A stretch of DNA of 64,000 bases from Planctomycetaceae bacterium (lineage in GTDB: Bacteria > Planctomycetota > Planctomycetia > Pirellulales > Thermoguttaceae). The translations under genes were made by a program, and so were the position numbers. The stretch lies in the NCBI GenBank assembly GCA_009778035.1, contig WRKP01000004.1:1-64000 (forward strand), written 5' to 3'. The notes under the pieces are model-generated. The model ran no database searches and was not told the origin of the DNA. It saw only the letters and a list, made by a program, of their open reading frames with translations. Below, one piece after another: positions 7,838-17,063 of the stretch (its first letter is position 1; every line of letters begins with the position of its first letter).

Positions 7838-9538
7838 ATGCCCTCCCCGACAGCCCAATCCCCAAAACCCTGGTACGCCCGACGCCGATATTGGACGCTC
7901 GCCCTTTTAGCAGTCGCCGCCTATTTTTGCCTGATTCCCTCCCCCCTTCGCGTTTCGCCGCAAACGACCGGATTCACTTCGCCCCTCCTGCCCAACGGCG
8001 ATGTCGATTATTTCGGATATTACGAACAGACGTACATCTACAAATTCTCACCGCCGGAAGACAACGGTATGCGACTCATCATTGCCGCACTGGGCCCAAA
8101 GATCCTCGAACAAGCGAGCATCGCCAATAACGTCCCCTGGGATGAAATGCCGACGCACGAACAATCAAAACGCTGGTTCGAGGAATACTGGGTTCCGCTC
8201 TGCGAACACATGTACATCGACCCGTATGTCAGACCGAGATTCCTTGATAATCCCAATTACAGTGCTTTCATGCGTAAAGAATGGGAAGCAAATAAAGCAG
8301 AAGGGGAAGAGTATGACGACAGACCGGACGAGGAACTGCGTAAAAAACTCGCTACCGCTCCGTGGACGGCGGAAGAATATCCTCACATTGCCCGATGGCT
8401 CGAAGAACGCTCGCCGGTGCTTGACCTGTTTGGCGTTGCCGTCCGCAAGCCGAACTTCGTGTGTTGGCGGCAACGTCCTGAAAACAATTCCGTGTATATG
8501 GTGTTGCTTCCTGACGTTCAAGCCGCACGGCAATTTGGCCGGGAATTGCCCGTCCGTGTTACTGAACGGCTTGGACGCGGCGACATCGACGGTGCCTGGC
8601 ACGATGTGATGAGCATGTTTTACCTGTCGCGGAATCATTATATTAACGACCCGGTTCTCGTCGTCAACATCGTCGGCATTGCGGTGGAAGGTGCCGCTTT
8701 GGAATCGGCAAAAACGATATTACAGCATGCCGACCTGACACCGGAGCAACTGGAACGATTTTCCCAAGATTTGGATGCGTTGCCGCGGAGGATGACGTTG
8801 CATTCCGAACTCGAATCCAATCTTGTCTATGGATGCTTGCAGATGATACAACTTGCTGGCTTTCATGATGCGTTGAGCGACATGTTTTTTGTGGGGGAAA
8901 AGGAGCCCATTACCGACTTGACATCATTTTTTCTTTGGCTTTTTCATGATATTCCGTCGGATAATGTACCCGAGCATAATGCTTTAACGCTGTTGCCGTT
9001 TGATCGGAACATTGCGGGCAAGCGGATTACCGAATTTTATAGCGAGGTAAGGCAACAGTCCGGTAATTTGTCGCGGGGCGTCAATTCGACCATCGAAAAA
9101 AAGTATTTTGAGACTATGGAAGCGATTCTTAAGGAAAAGGGCCAGCAACTTAGTAGCCCTTTGAGAGTATTTCGCATTCCGTTGATTCGGACCCGTTCGC
9201 AGTTGGTTGCGGATTATGTGATATTAGTTACTATACCTGCTTTTTTGTCGGCAGACCATGCCTTAAACCGCAGCAATACGATCATTGACTTATTGCGTTT
9301 GGCATTGGCATTGGAGCGTTACAAGGCGGCAAATGGGGAGTATCCTTCCGAGTTGGAGGGATTGGTTCCGGAATTTTTGGAAGATGTGCTGCTTGATCCT
9401 TTTACGGCTCGCAGGACGTTTGTGTATAAATTGGCCCCTGATGAGGAAACGGCAGTATTGTTGCATTCCGCCAGATGGGACGAGAGCGGCGAGACGCAGG
9501 AGCGTTTTTTGTATATCCGCCTCGCCGCAGAACGGTGA
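7838..9538 (+). CDS. Membrane-anchored protein of unknown function
   Basis: 566 residues, not recognised as a known enzyme. One N-terminal transmembrane segment (YWTLALLAVAAYFCLIP, about 18-34) suggests a signal anchor with the bulk outside the cytoplasm. The middle is mostly helical and acidic. The last ~90 residues (LALALERYKAANGEYPSELE, then LDPFTARRTFVYKL) resemble the tail found in many planctomycete proteins related to type II secretion pseudopilin-like (T2SG) sequences. It stands alone between purA and eda on the opposite strand from purA. Confidence 0.75.
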   Translation: MPSPTAQSPKPWYARRRYWTLALLAVAAYFCLIPSPLRVSPQTTGFTSPLLPNGDVDYFGYYEQTYIYKFSPPEDNGMRLIIAALGPKILEQASIANNVPWDEMPTHEQSKRWFEEYWVPLCEHMYIDPYVRPRFLDNPNYSAFMRKEWEANKAEGEEYDDRPDEELRKKLATAPWTAEEYPHIARWLEERSPVLDLFGVAVRKPNFVCWRQRPENNSVYMVLLPDVQAARQFGRELPVRVTERLGRGDIDGAWHDVMSMFYLSRNHYINDPVLVVNIVGIAVEGAALESAKTILQHADLTPEQLERFSQDLDALPRRMTLHSELESNLVYGCLQMIQLAGFHDALSDMFFVGEKEPITDLTSFFLWLFHDIPSDNVPEHNALTLLPFDRNIAGKRITEFYSEVRQQSGNLSRGVNSTIEKKYFETMEAILKEKGQQLSSPLRVFRIPLIRTRSQLVADYVILVTIPAFLSADHALNRSNTIIDLLRLALALERYKAANGEYPSELEGLVPEFLEDVLLDPFTARRTFVYKLAPDEETAVLLHSARWDESGETQERFLYIRLAAER

Positions 9539-9626
9539 GTGCGATCGCACGAGCGGGCTGTGCAACTCCGCTCTTTTCGTGTATATTCTAGTCAAAGAGC
9601 AACGGCCTCCCCGGAAATTTAACCAA

Positions 9627-10262
9627 ATGTCAGTATTCGAACAAATTGCAAAATTCAAAGTCGTCCCGGTCATCGCTATTGAGTCGCCCGACGCAGCACT
9701 GTCGCTCGCCGATGCTCTGCTCGCCGGCACTTTACCCATCGCGGAAATTACCTTCCGCACCGAAGCCGCCGCGGCCGTCATCCGCAAAATGACGCAAGAA
9801 CGGCCCAACCTGCTCGTCGGTGCCGGTACTATTTTGACACCCGATAACCTCAAAGCCGCGGTCGATTCCGGTGCGGCATTCGGTGTGGCACCCGGTTGCA
9901 ACCCCAAAATTATCGAGGCGGCACAGAAAATGAACTTCCCCTTCGTGCCGGGTGTTTGCACGCCGTCCGATGTCGAAGCCGCATTGTCAAACGGTTGCAA
10001 AATCCTGAAATTTTTCCCCGCCGGTGCGATGGGCGGATTGACGATGCTCAAAGCGTTGATTGCACCGTACGGTAATACGGGCGTGCAGTTCATGCCGACT
10101 GGCGGCGTGTCGCCGGACAACTTGAATGAATACCTTTCCACAAAAGGCGTCATCGCTTGCGGCGGAACGTGGATTGCCACCAAAGACGACATCGCCAGCG
10201 GGAAATGGGAACTCATCGCTTCCCGTTGCCGCGAAGTTGCAACGCTCGTCTCGAAACTTTAA
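9627..10262 (+). CDS. eda: KDPG/KHG aldolase
   Basis: 211 residues. Cleaves 2-keto-3-deoxy-6-phosphogluconate (and 4-hydroxy-2-oxoglutarate) to pyruvate plus an aldehyde, in the Entner-Doudoroff or sugar-acid pathways; cytoplasmic, class I (Schiff base). Motifs: AEITFRT with catalytic E40, VGAGTIL, GVAPG, VPGVCTP and KFFPAGAMGG with Schiff-base K128. The true start is the ATG at 9627: the longer open frame back to 9285 overlaps the preceding gene and lacks family similarity. The phosphoglucose isomerase gene follows after 35 bp, so the two are probably cotranscribed. Confidence 0.94.
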   Translation: MSVFEQIAKFKVVPVIAIESPDAALSLADALLAGTLPIAEITFRTEAAAAVIRKMTQERPNLLVGAGTILTPDNLKAAVDSGAAFGVAPGCNPKIIEAAQKMNFPFVPGVCTPSDVEAALSNGCKILKFFPAGAMGGLTMLKALIAPYGNTGVQFMPTGGVSPDNLNEYLSTKGVIACGGTWIATKDDIASGKWELIASRCREVATLVSKL

Positions 10263-10297
10263 TTTCCCCTTATTGCACACTTTACTCCGAAATTCCA

Positions 10298-10864
10298 ATG
10301 ACAAACTCCTATTTTCCCAGACCGGTTGACGTAAAAATCAATATGGCGACGGGCGAGTTAGACTCGCCGGACAGCGCCTACGACCGCAAGTTGAGCCAAA
10401 TGTACACGATGTACGAAGACCAAGAGGCCGCCCAAAAGTTGCTGGGAGCCGATCCGGTCATCTACAAGGTTTACGAAAAAAAGTTGCCGGAATTGCCCGG
10501 CGAATTGCAATGGTGTATGAGCGTAACCTTGCCCGGCAAGGTCGGACGCGAGTATTATATGACAAAAGGGCATTATCATTCTGTTCGGGAAACGGCGGAA
10601 ATCTATCTCTGCGTCGCAGGAGAGGGCTATATGCTTATGGAAACCGAACAGGGCGACGTCGAAATCAAGGAAATGCGGCCAAATACTTGCGTTTATGTAC
10701 CGGCATATTGGGCGCATCGTTCCATCAATACGGGCGGCGAACCGCTCATTTCGTTTTGCGTGTATCCCGGCCATGCGGGCCACGATTACGGTTCGATCGA
10801 AACGAAGGGATTCAAAAAACGCGTCGTCGAAATTGATGGCAAACCGGTGATTATTGATGTGTGA
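10298..10864 (+). CDS. Cupin-type glucose-6-phosphate isomerase
   Basis: 188 residues, the length of the cupin (archaeal-type, PF06560) phosphoglucose isomerases, unrelated in fold to the common Pgi. Interconverts glucose 6-phosphate and fructose 6-phosphate with a bound divalent metal. The metal site is visible as KGHYHSVRETAEIYL (H-x-H and E) plus a later H in YWAHRSINTG. The ATG at 10298 starts the family-like sequence; the open frame further upstream is the overlap with eda. It ends 2 bp before the convergent FabH-like gene, leaving no room for a terminator between them. Confidence 0.9.
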   Translation: MTNSYFPRPVDVKINMATGELDSPDSAYDRKLSQMYTMYEDQEAAQKLLGADPVIYKVYEKKLPELPGELQWCMSVTLPGKVGREYYMTKGHYHSVRETAEIYLCVAGEGYMLMETEQGDVEIKEMRPNTCVYVPAYWAHRSINTGGEPLISFCVYPGHAGHDYGSIETKGFKKRVVEIDGKPVIIDV

Positions 10865-10866
10865 GA

Positions 10867-11943
10867 TCACGCTACGGGCTCTGGAACGCACGCAACAAAC
10901 CCTTCCGGCACCTTGACCAGCGTCGCTCCCCAAGACAGCCCCACGCCGAAACCGACCAGCATCGCCCATTCGCCAGGCCGGAGCACGCCGCTCTGCCAGG
11001 CATCGACCATTGCGATCGGTATGCTGCTCGATACCGTATTGCCCCGGTGCATAATGTCGTTGAAAAAGTTTGCATCCCTCAAATTGCATAACTCCTGCAA
11101 ACGATTGAGCATATACTTATTCGCCTGGTGGAAAACATAACAACCGATGTCCGACCGGGTCTTGCCCGATTTTTGGAGCAAATCCTCGACCAACGGCGGA
11201 ACACGATCCACCGCAAAGGAAAAAATGCCGGGACCATGCATTTTCAGTTGGTTGAGCGAGCGGACACTTCCCTTTCCGTCGGGCTGTTCGACCGCCGTCT
11301 CTTCGGTCGGCAACATACGATGCCCGCCGGCGGGGACGATGAGCAAATCTGCACCGCTTCCATCGGTTCCGAATACGAAGGGGCCGATCGGCTCCTCCTG
11401 TACGGTCTTTTCTGTTGGCTCCGTTGCGGCAACCAGCGTTGCGGCGGCTCCATCGCCGAAGAGCGGTCGGGCCGACCGATCGTCGGGATTGATATATCGG
11501 GAATAGGTTTCGGAAGTCAGAAACAGCACTTTTTTTGCCGCTCCGGTTTCGACAAGGCCTTTGGCAAGCGAGAGGCCGTAGATGTAGCCGCTGCAACCGA
11601 GGTTAAAATCGAGGGCTCCGCAGGCTTTGGGCAGGCCGAGCCGTTCGTGAATGATGCAGGCGGAAGTTGGCAGAAAGTAGTCGGGGGATTGAGTGCAAAG
11701 GAGAACGAAGTCAATTTCTTCGTGTTCGCAACTGCCGTTATCCAATAGATTTTCGGCGGCGAGGACGGCCATATCGGCAGCGGTTTCGGTTTCGTGGGCG
11801 ATGGGTCGGGTTTCGATTCCGAGTTTGCGGACGATTTTTTCTTCGGTCCAGTGTGGAAAATGTCCGACGAGTTCGGCATTATTCAGCAACCGCTCTGGCA
11901 GGTAGTAGGCAATACTTCGTATTTCGGCAACGCAACATCCCAT
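10867..11943 (-). CDS. 3-oxoacyl-ACP synthase III family protein (FabH-like)
   Basis: 358 residues. Thiolase-fold condensing enzyme that would join an acyl-CoA to malonyl-ACP. The catalytic triad is complete: C117 in FNLGCSGYIYGL, His in VFHQAN, and Asn in HRGNTVSSSIP. The glycine-rich end VGFGVGLSWGATLVK is typical. It differs enough from textbook FabH that a role in a specialised lipid or ketone pathway is equally possible. The start at 11943 is supported by a promoter whose -10 (TACAAT) ends 6 nt upstream, implying a leaderless transcript; the open frame continues upstream to 12036 without family similarity. Confidence 0.88.
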   Translation of the reverse strand: MGCCVAEIRSIAYYLPERLLNNAELVGHFPHWTEEKIVRKLGIETRPIAHETETAADMAVLAAENLLDNGSCEHEEIDFVLLCTQSPDYFLPTSACIIHERLGLPKACGALDFNLGCSGYIYGLSLAKGLVETGAAKKVLFLTSETYSRYINPDDRSARPLFGDGAAATLVAATEPTEKTVQEEPIGPFVFGTDGSGADLLIVPAGGHRMLPTEETAVEQPDGKGSVRSLNQLKMHGPGIFSFAVDRVPPLVEDLLQKSGKTRSDIGCYVFHQANKYMLNRLQELCNLRDANFFNDIMHRGNTVSSSIPIAMVDAWQSGVLRPGEWAMLVGFGVGLSWGATLVKVPEGFVACVPEPVA

Positions 11944-11949
11944 TTTCCC

Positions 11950-11978
11950 ATTGTACCGCAGAGTGTGGTTTAATTCAA
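11950..11978 (-). promoter_or_regulatory. Promoter of the FabH-like gene, leaderless
   Basis: TTGAAT, 17-bp spacer, TACAAT on the minus strand; the -10 ends 6 nt before the ATG, so transcription would begin at or next to the start codon. Confidence 0.6.
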
Positions 11979-12018
11979 GCAATGCAAGAGCCCCCCGGTG
12001 AATCCGGCGACCATTCGG

Positions 12019-12024
12019 TATAAT
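12019..12024 (+). promoter_or_regulatory. -10 element of the YebC-family gene
   Basis: Perfect TATAAT 32 nt before the ATG; a GCAGGAGA ribosome-binding site sits between them. Confidence 0.5.
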
Positions 12025-12056
12025 AATACCGGTCAAACATTAAAGCAGGAGACACG

Positions 12057-12824
12057 ATGGCAGGACATTCACACTGGGCAGGCATCAAACACAAAAAAGC
12101 ACTCGTCGATGCCAAACGCGGAAAACTTTGGAGCAAATTGGCCAAAGCAATTATCGTCGCCGCAAAACTTGGCGGCCCTGATCCCGATAGCAATATCCGG
12201 CTTCGTGCGGCAATCGACGAAGCCAAAGCCGTCTCCCTGCCCAAAGAAAACATCCAACGAGCCATCCGGCGAGGCAGCGGAGAAGGCGAAACCGAACAAC
12301 TCGAAGAACTCGTCTACGAGGGGTACGGTCCCGGCGGTGTGGCCGTCTTGGCCGAAGCCGTTACGGATAATCGAAATCGAACCGCTCCCGAAATCAAAAA
12401 AATATTCGAAATTTGCGGCGGGAAACTCGGCACCACGGGCTGCGTCGCTTGGAATTTCGATAAAAAAGGACTTTTCGTGATCCCAAAATCAATTCCCCAA
12501 AAACCTGCTCTCACGGAAGATGCCGTTATGGAAATCGTCCTCGAGGCCGATGCCGACGAAGTTACCGAAACGGAAGACGGCTTTGAAATCATTTGCCGAC
12601 CGGAGGCTTACGAGCAGGTTTACAATGCCCTGCAAACGGCGGGCATCGAACCGGAAGATTCGCAGTTGAGTTTAATGCCGAAGGACAGGGCGACCGTTCA
12701 AGATGCCGACACCGCCGCGAAAATCTTTAAGTTGCTGGAAATGCTCGATGATCACGACGATGTGCAGAAGGTTTCCTCCAATTTCGATATTCCCGAAGCG
12801 GTGATGCAGGAACTGGCAAAATAG
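12057..12824 (+). CDS. YebC/PmpR family transcription or translation regulator
   Basis: 255 residues, standard for the YebC/TACO1 family. The N-terminus MAGHSHWAGIKHKKALVDAK is nearly invariant in the family, followed by GKLWSKLAKAI, DNRNRTAPEIK and GCVAWNFDKKG. Members bind DNA as regulators (PmpR) or act on ribosomes stalled at proline-rich sequences (YebC). Proline-rich proteins are encoded in this window (for example the PDPED repeats of the autotransporter), so the second role is plausible here. A TATAAT and an AGGAGA ribosome-binding site precede the start. Confidence 0.94.
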   Translation: MAGHSHWAGIKHKKALVDAKRGKLWSKLAKAIIVAAKLGGPDPDSNIRLRAAIDEAKAVSLPKENIQRAIRRGSGEGETEQLEELVYEGYGPGGVAVLAEAVTDNRNRTAPEIKKIFEICGGKLGTTGCVAWNFDKKGLFVIPKSIPQKPALTEDAVMEIVLEADADEVTETEDGFEIICRPEAYEQVYNALQTAGIEPEDSQLSLMPKDRATVQDADTAAKIFKLLEMLDDHDDVQKVSSNFDIPEAVMQELAK

Positions 12825-12904
12825 CGAGTGCAGCGCGTCGCAGGGCGACGCGCCGTACTTTTCCCACTCTGTCTTCTCCCACTCCGTCTTTTCCCGTTCC
12901 GCTG

Positions 12905-14527
12905 TCAATTTACGCCGGTCGACGGAGTTCGCGGTCGGAACAAATCGCTCGTTCGGCCACTGCTCGTCGGCGGAACCGGTGCATTTTCATTGAAAAGCGG
13001 CGACACTTGGCCCGGTGCTGTACGAATCGGCAGCGTATCTCGGGCATCCAAGCGAGCACTCGGATCGGGCGGTATGAACATCGGCGAAACCGGATTCGAC
13101 GACTGTCGAAGCGTGCCAGGATGCTGCGGTGCCACTCGCATTTCCGTCGTGAACTCCTGTGCACCGAATGTGTAAACCGGCGTCATATTTCGCCAACCCA
13201 TTCGGCTCAAAAGGTCTTCCAAACTGATGGATTTAACCGCCCGATTGCGTGCGCTTTCAACAAGGCCATCCTGCACGAGCCGGACTTCGGAATCCAATTC
13301 CCGGGCAACTCGGTCGTTGATGACGATGAAGTTCGTCAAATCGCTCAGTTCGCCTTGCAGGTGTTCCTGACCTTCGGGTACATTTTCATCAATCCAGCAA
13401 TCGACGATACCGCCGTTCATTTCGATGAGCCGTTTGACGGCTTCGTTGCCGGATTCGATACTCGAACCGGGTAAGGCCATTCCTGCCGTCAATGCAAACC
13501 GGACTCGTTGTCCCGGCTTCCAAATCGGCGAATAGATGACATCTCCCGCCATAATGGGATCGTTCAGAATATCGTCGAGGATACGGACTTCAGCCCGATG
13601 CGGGCCGAGAATTTGCATCACTTCAACGCTCGCTTTAGACGCATCACGCGACATTTCGCGTTGGCATCCTTCGCAGTAGGCCGATGCCCCGCCGACGGAC
13701 GGGCTGCGGAACGACAAACCGGTAATCCCGGAATGAAACACGCCGAACATCGTGCGAACCATAAGTCCGTCTGCGGAGCCGACGTTAATGATGGCCGTAC
13801 CGGCTCTTTGGTCAACGGACATAATTTTCCCTGCCGGATGCTCAAAATGCGGATTTCGCAGTTCTTCCAAGGCCGCCGCCAGCGTAACATTCGTGTCGCG
13901 GATGTCGCGGTTATCGTTCATCAGCAAATTCACCTGTTCGTTGAGTTGATGCCGGATGTATTCGGATTGGGCCAGCGTCGAATCTTGCTGTTCGATGGCG
14001 AGGTGCAACTGTCGGTCAATTCCTTCTTTCGCGAGCGAAAATTGCCGACGTTCTTCATCGCGGAGGCCTTCCATTCGGCGGACTTCGGCACGGAGTTGGT
14101 CGAGGGCCGCGGTGTGTCGGGTTTGTGCGTGATTATAGTCGGATTCCAACTGCGTTTTCGCTTCGCTCGTTCGGCGATGTGCTTGGCGTTCGCGTTCCAA
14201 GTCGCCGAGCAGAGCGGCCACGGCGTGATTATAAGTCCGGGTGGGGTCATTTTCCCCGGGCAGGACTCGTTCCATCATTTCCACGTGCTGTCGCTGGACG
14301 GCATCAAATGGTGTGGTTGCGGCCGCTCCGATGAGGACTTTCAAGGCATTGGCTTCGCGTTCGGCGTTGGCCGCATTTTGAGCGGATGCCGTGTGTTCTG
14401 CCCGGGCCTGTCGGGTTTGTTCGGCCATTGTTTGGTAGTTCCGGCCCATGATGATGAGCGGAATGAGCAACATAACGACCAAGAGGATTGCGATAATTGC
14501 GGTAACTTGCCAAGCATTGCCTCTCAT
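12905..14527 (-). CDS. Signal-anchored coiled-coil protein of unknown function
   Basis: 540 residues. One N-terminal transmembrane segment (VTAIIAILLVVMLLIPLIIMG split over residues 8-28), then a long coiled coil rich in Arg, Glu, Gln and Ala up to about residue 210. A compact region follows (SVDQRAGTAIINVGSADGLM resembling the beta domain of MreC-like proteins, then CEGCQ), and the last ~80 residues are Pro/Ser/Arg-rich and probably disordered. The TM/coiled-coil/beta layout recalls MreC, but length and motifs do not allow that name. GGAG lies 8 nt before the start. Confidence 0.75.
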   Translation of the reverse strand: MRGNAWQVTAIIAILLVVMLLIPLIIMGRNYQTMAEQTRQARAEHTASAQNAANAEREANALKVLIGAAATTPFDAVQRQHVEMMERVLPGENDPTRTYNHAVAALLGDLERERQAHRRTSEAKTQLESDYNHAQTRHTAALDQLRAEVRRMEGLRDEERRQFSLAKEGIDRQLHLAIEQQDSTLAQSEYIRHQLNEQVNLLMNDNRDIRDTNVTLAAALEELRNPHFEHPAGKIMSVDQRAGTAIINVGSADGLMVRTMFGVFHSGITGLSFRSPSVGGASAYCEGCQREMSRDASKASVEVMQILGPHRAEVRILDDILNDPIMAGDVIYSPIWKPGQRVRFALTAGMALPGSSIESGNEAVKRLIEMNGGIVDCWIDENVPEGQEHLQGELSDLTNFIVINDRVARELDSEVRLVQDGLVESARNRAVKSISLEDLLSRMGWRNMTPVYTFGAQEFTTEMRVAPQHPGTLRQSSNPVSPMFIPPDPSARLDARDTLPIRTAPGQVSPLFNENAPVPPTSSGRTSDLFRPRTPSTGVN

Positions 14528-14741
14528 GTTGGAGACTCCTTTTCAAAGTGTTTGCGAAACGGACCTGTTGGGATAGAATACCCCTCTCATTTTTCATCGG
14601 CATGTGTTGGATTGCATCCTGCATGATTATAACCGATTGCCGATTGTAGGGGTTATTCTGGCAACTCCCCTGCATAATCGCTACAGACCGAACAACCCGA
14701 ACGCTTGCGGAGAAATTATGCAAAAAATGCTGAAAAATTCA

Positions 14742-14771
14742 TAGACAGTGGACTCCATCGCATGGTAGAAT
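14742..14771 (+). promoter_or_regulatory. Promoter of the gene at 14813
   Basis: TAGACA, 18-bp spacer, TAGAAT, about 41 nt before the start, in the 285-bp gap between two divergent genes. Confidence 0.45.
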
Positions 14772-14812
14772 GGGCAAAATAGGCTGTCCGCACGCATCCG
14801 CAATCACACGCC

Positions 14813-16975
14813 ATGATCGCCCATTCCTTGCCGTTCCAGTCGAACCTGCCGCAATCATTTGCCGCGAACCAGGCGGCAAATGCCGTTACGGTCAAAAAAA
14901 CCGATGGAACTATTGTGCAGCCAACCCTGACGGTCATGCGGGATACGTTCGATCTTACTCCCACCCCGAACCACAGCGGCGTGTACGGCAAGCCCATTGC
15001 CTTGGGCACTGAATTCAAGACCTTATGGTTGGAAACAGTCGAGTACACTACTATTATGCCCAATACGCAAATAGTTGAGCAAACAACTGAAGATGGAACA
15101 TTTAGGCATTATGAAAATGCCCCCGGCATCACGACGATAACAACAACTCGCTGGGGACAAAAACACGCCGCAGAACAGTTAGCGACAGCAGGAACAGGGC
15201 CGGCGAAAATGATAGACGGCGGCCAACATTTAGGTCAGTCAATAGCCGTATCGCAAACAGGCCAGACAGATTATGAGCAAACAACATTCAGAGCAAAGGT
15301 TATCCATTCCCGGATGGAGACGGTATTTGAAAATGGCGAATGGAACACCCGAGTCGCAGAAAAAGTAGTTGCCGAGTATGAAGGCACCGATCCAGCCCGA
15401 TGGAATGGAAGCGAATGGGTAGTGATTAAACTTCCGCCGATGCATAGCGAGGCGGAAGCCGCACCAGAAAGTAGTAGCATCCCGACAAGTTCCGGCAGCA
15501 TTTCCTTCGCGACGCTCGGCGCCCTGCTCGGATTGGAAGGTTCATCCTTTACCAAATCTTCCCTGCTCGACTCGCTCGATAAATTGATTGACAGAGAATC
15601 CAAAGCCCTCGAAACAACCCTCGGCAGCGTCCTCGGTAAACTCGGCCTCGGCGGTGTAACAAAAAAAATAACCTTCGGCGAAGATAAAGACGGCAACATT
15701 ATCGTCGAAGGCAATATCCGGGCACGCGATAAAAAACGCATCGCTCAACTTATCAACGATGATCCCGAACTCGTCGAGCGAATCAAAACGCAAAAAGCCC
15801 GAATGGAAATCGCTGCCGAGTTGGCAAAAGATGATGCAGACCTGTCCGATAAAAAATTCGATGCCGCCCGAACGCAACTGCTTAAAAATGTTCTTGCCGA
15901 GCACGGCACCTCGTTGGAAGAGTATGATGCCGCCAAAAAATCTTTCAATATGACAGGGCAAGTCGATGAAAAATTTAGCAACTTGCACAATCTGCTCAAT
16001 ATACTTCCCGAACTGAACAGCGAACTTGCGGCCTACGAAGAGCGTCGGGCTGCAACACCGCCGCCGGTGATTGAAGCCCCGGGCGAAGCGGATATTCAAC
16101 GCAAATCCGGCGGTAAAAATGAATCCGAAAATGTCCGTTCGCTCTTGGCCATCAAGCGCGGTGTGGTTTCCGAAGCAACCGATGAGGAGCCGAACTTTGC
16201 GATGGACATTATGGAACTGCGTACAGGTGTCTTTAGGCATATTGTCGATGTTTATAATGAATTCTACGATGGCGATCCGAGTATGAAGATTACGGACTTC
16301 AATATGAAGATTGATGACCGGGGTCGCCTATCGTTCATCGACGTTCAAACGGCAGGTGATGACCCGGAGGCGAATCTTCGTGCGGCGGCGGCGATGAATA
16401 CTTGGTTTTCCAATGCCCATCCGTCTAATCCCGGGGCGTTGGACGAAAACGGCGAAGTGATTGAACGGGTTGCTGCGATCATCGCATTGCGGGAGGCAGC
16501 CGAGGAACTCGGGCTGGCCATGTTGGATGCCCACGATGATGAGCACGGCGATGTGCAGGAATACCGGCACGAAATTATTATCGGAGCGATGTCCGGCGTT
16601 GCGATTTTGTCGCCCGATGCGGATGCGGCAGCCTTGGCCGAGTTGGCGGTGCTGACGGAAGAAGTGGGCGGTGCGTTGGGCAGGTTCTTTGGCGAGATGG
16701 GAATCGAAAATCCGTTCAGTTTGCTGTTCGGTTCGGATGGATTGTTGTCCTTTGAGGGTGGCGAGTTGTCGTATGTCGAATCGCAGGCCGTCAAAAAGAT
16801 GCTGGAATCGGTCAATGACTACATCACGGCGGAGGCCTCGGGCGAGGACACGACGGGCATGTTGTCCGTTGAACTGACCGGCATTGCCGAAAAGTTGATC
16901 GGAATGAAGGAAGTGATAGACAAGATACATGATAAATCCCTGCTGCCGAAAGAAGGCTTGCGCTTTGCGTTTTAG
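14813..16975 (+). CDS. Large protein of unknown function
   Basis: 720 residues, not recognised. No signal peptide or membrane segment is clear. Residues ~1-200 are Thr/Gln-rich with low charge; ~230-430 are highly charged and helix-prone (Lys/Glu/Asp with repeated LLKNVLAEHG-like stretches); ~470-720 contain a hydrophobic-acidic helical region (REAAEELGLAMLDAHDDEHG, EIIIGAMSGVAIL). The codon use is like its neighbours. The start at 14813 fits the promoter spacing but lacks a strong ribosome-binding site. It could be a cytoplasmic or non-classically exported planctomycete protein. Confidence 0.7.
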   Translation: MIAHSLPFQSNLPQSFAANQAANAVTVKKTDGTIVQPTLTVMRDTFDLTPTPNHSGVYGKPIALGTEFKTLWLETVEYTTIMPNTQIVEQTTEDGTFRHYENAPGITTITTTRWGQKHAAEQLATAGTGPAKMIDGGQHLGQSIAVSQTGQTDYEQTTFRAKVIHSRMETVFENGEWNTRVAEKVVAEYEGTDPARWNGSEWVVIKLPPMHSEAEAAPESSSIPTSSGSISFATLGALLGLEGSSFTKSSLLDSLDKLIDRESKALETTLGSVLGKLGLGGVTKKITFGEDKDGNIIVEGNIRARDKKRIAQLINDDPELVERIKTQKARMEIAAELAKDDADLSDKKFDAARTQLLKNVLAEHGTSLEEYDAAKKSFNMTGQVDEKFSNLHNLLNILPELNSELAAYEERRAATPPPVIEAPGEADIQRKSGGKNESENVRSLLAIKRGVVSEATDEEPNFAMDIMELRTGVFRHIVDVYNEFYDGDPSMKITDFNMKIDDRGRLSFIDVQTAGDDPEANLRAAAAMNTWFSNAHPSNPGALDENGEVIERVAAIIALREAAEELGLAMLDAHDDEHGDVQEYRHEIIIGAMSGVAILSPDADAAALAELAVLTEEVGGALGRFFGEMGIENPFSLLFGSDGLLSFEGGELSYVESQAVKKMLESVNDYITAEASGEDTTGMLSVELTGIAEKLIGMKEVIDKIHDKSLLPKEGLRFAF

Positions 16976-17028
16976 AGCGTATTAAATTGGGAAACGCACC
17001 CGATCCGCACTCCGCAAAAAAACCGCTC

Positions 17029-17057
17029 TTGACGCGAAAACGGAAAATCTGTATTTT
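17029..17057 (+). promoter_or_regulatory. Promoter of the FlgI-related lipoprotein gene, leaderless
   Basis: TTGACG, 17-bp spacer, TATTTT; the -10 ends 6 nt before the ATG at 17064. Confidence 0.5.
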
Positions 17058-17063
17058 TCCGGT

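Noticed and set aside
12905..14527. Naming the coiled-coil protein mreC
   Set aside because: The TM/coiled-coil/beta order is similar, but length, C-terminal tail and absence of mreB/mreD nearby do not support the name.
16974..16990. AGAGCGTATTAAATTG motif, similar to the reverse complement of 62746-62766 and to stretches at 20693 and 42419
   Set aside because: Short and variable; could be a minor dispersed motif at gene ends, but four loose matches are not enough to call a repeat family.
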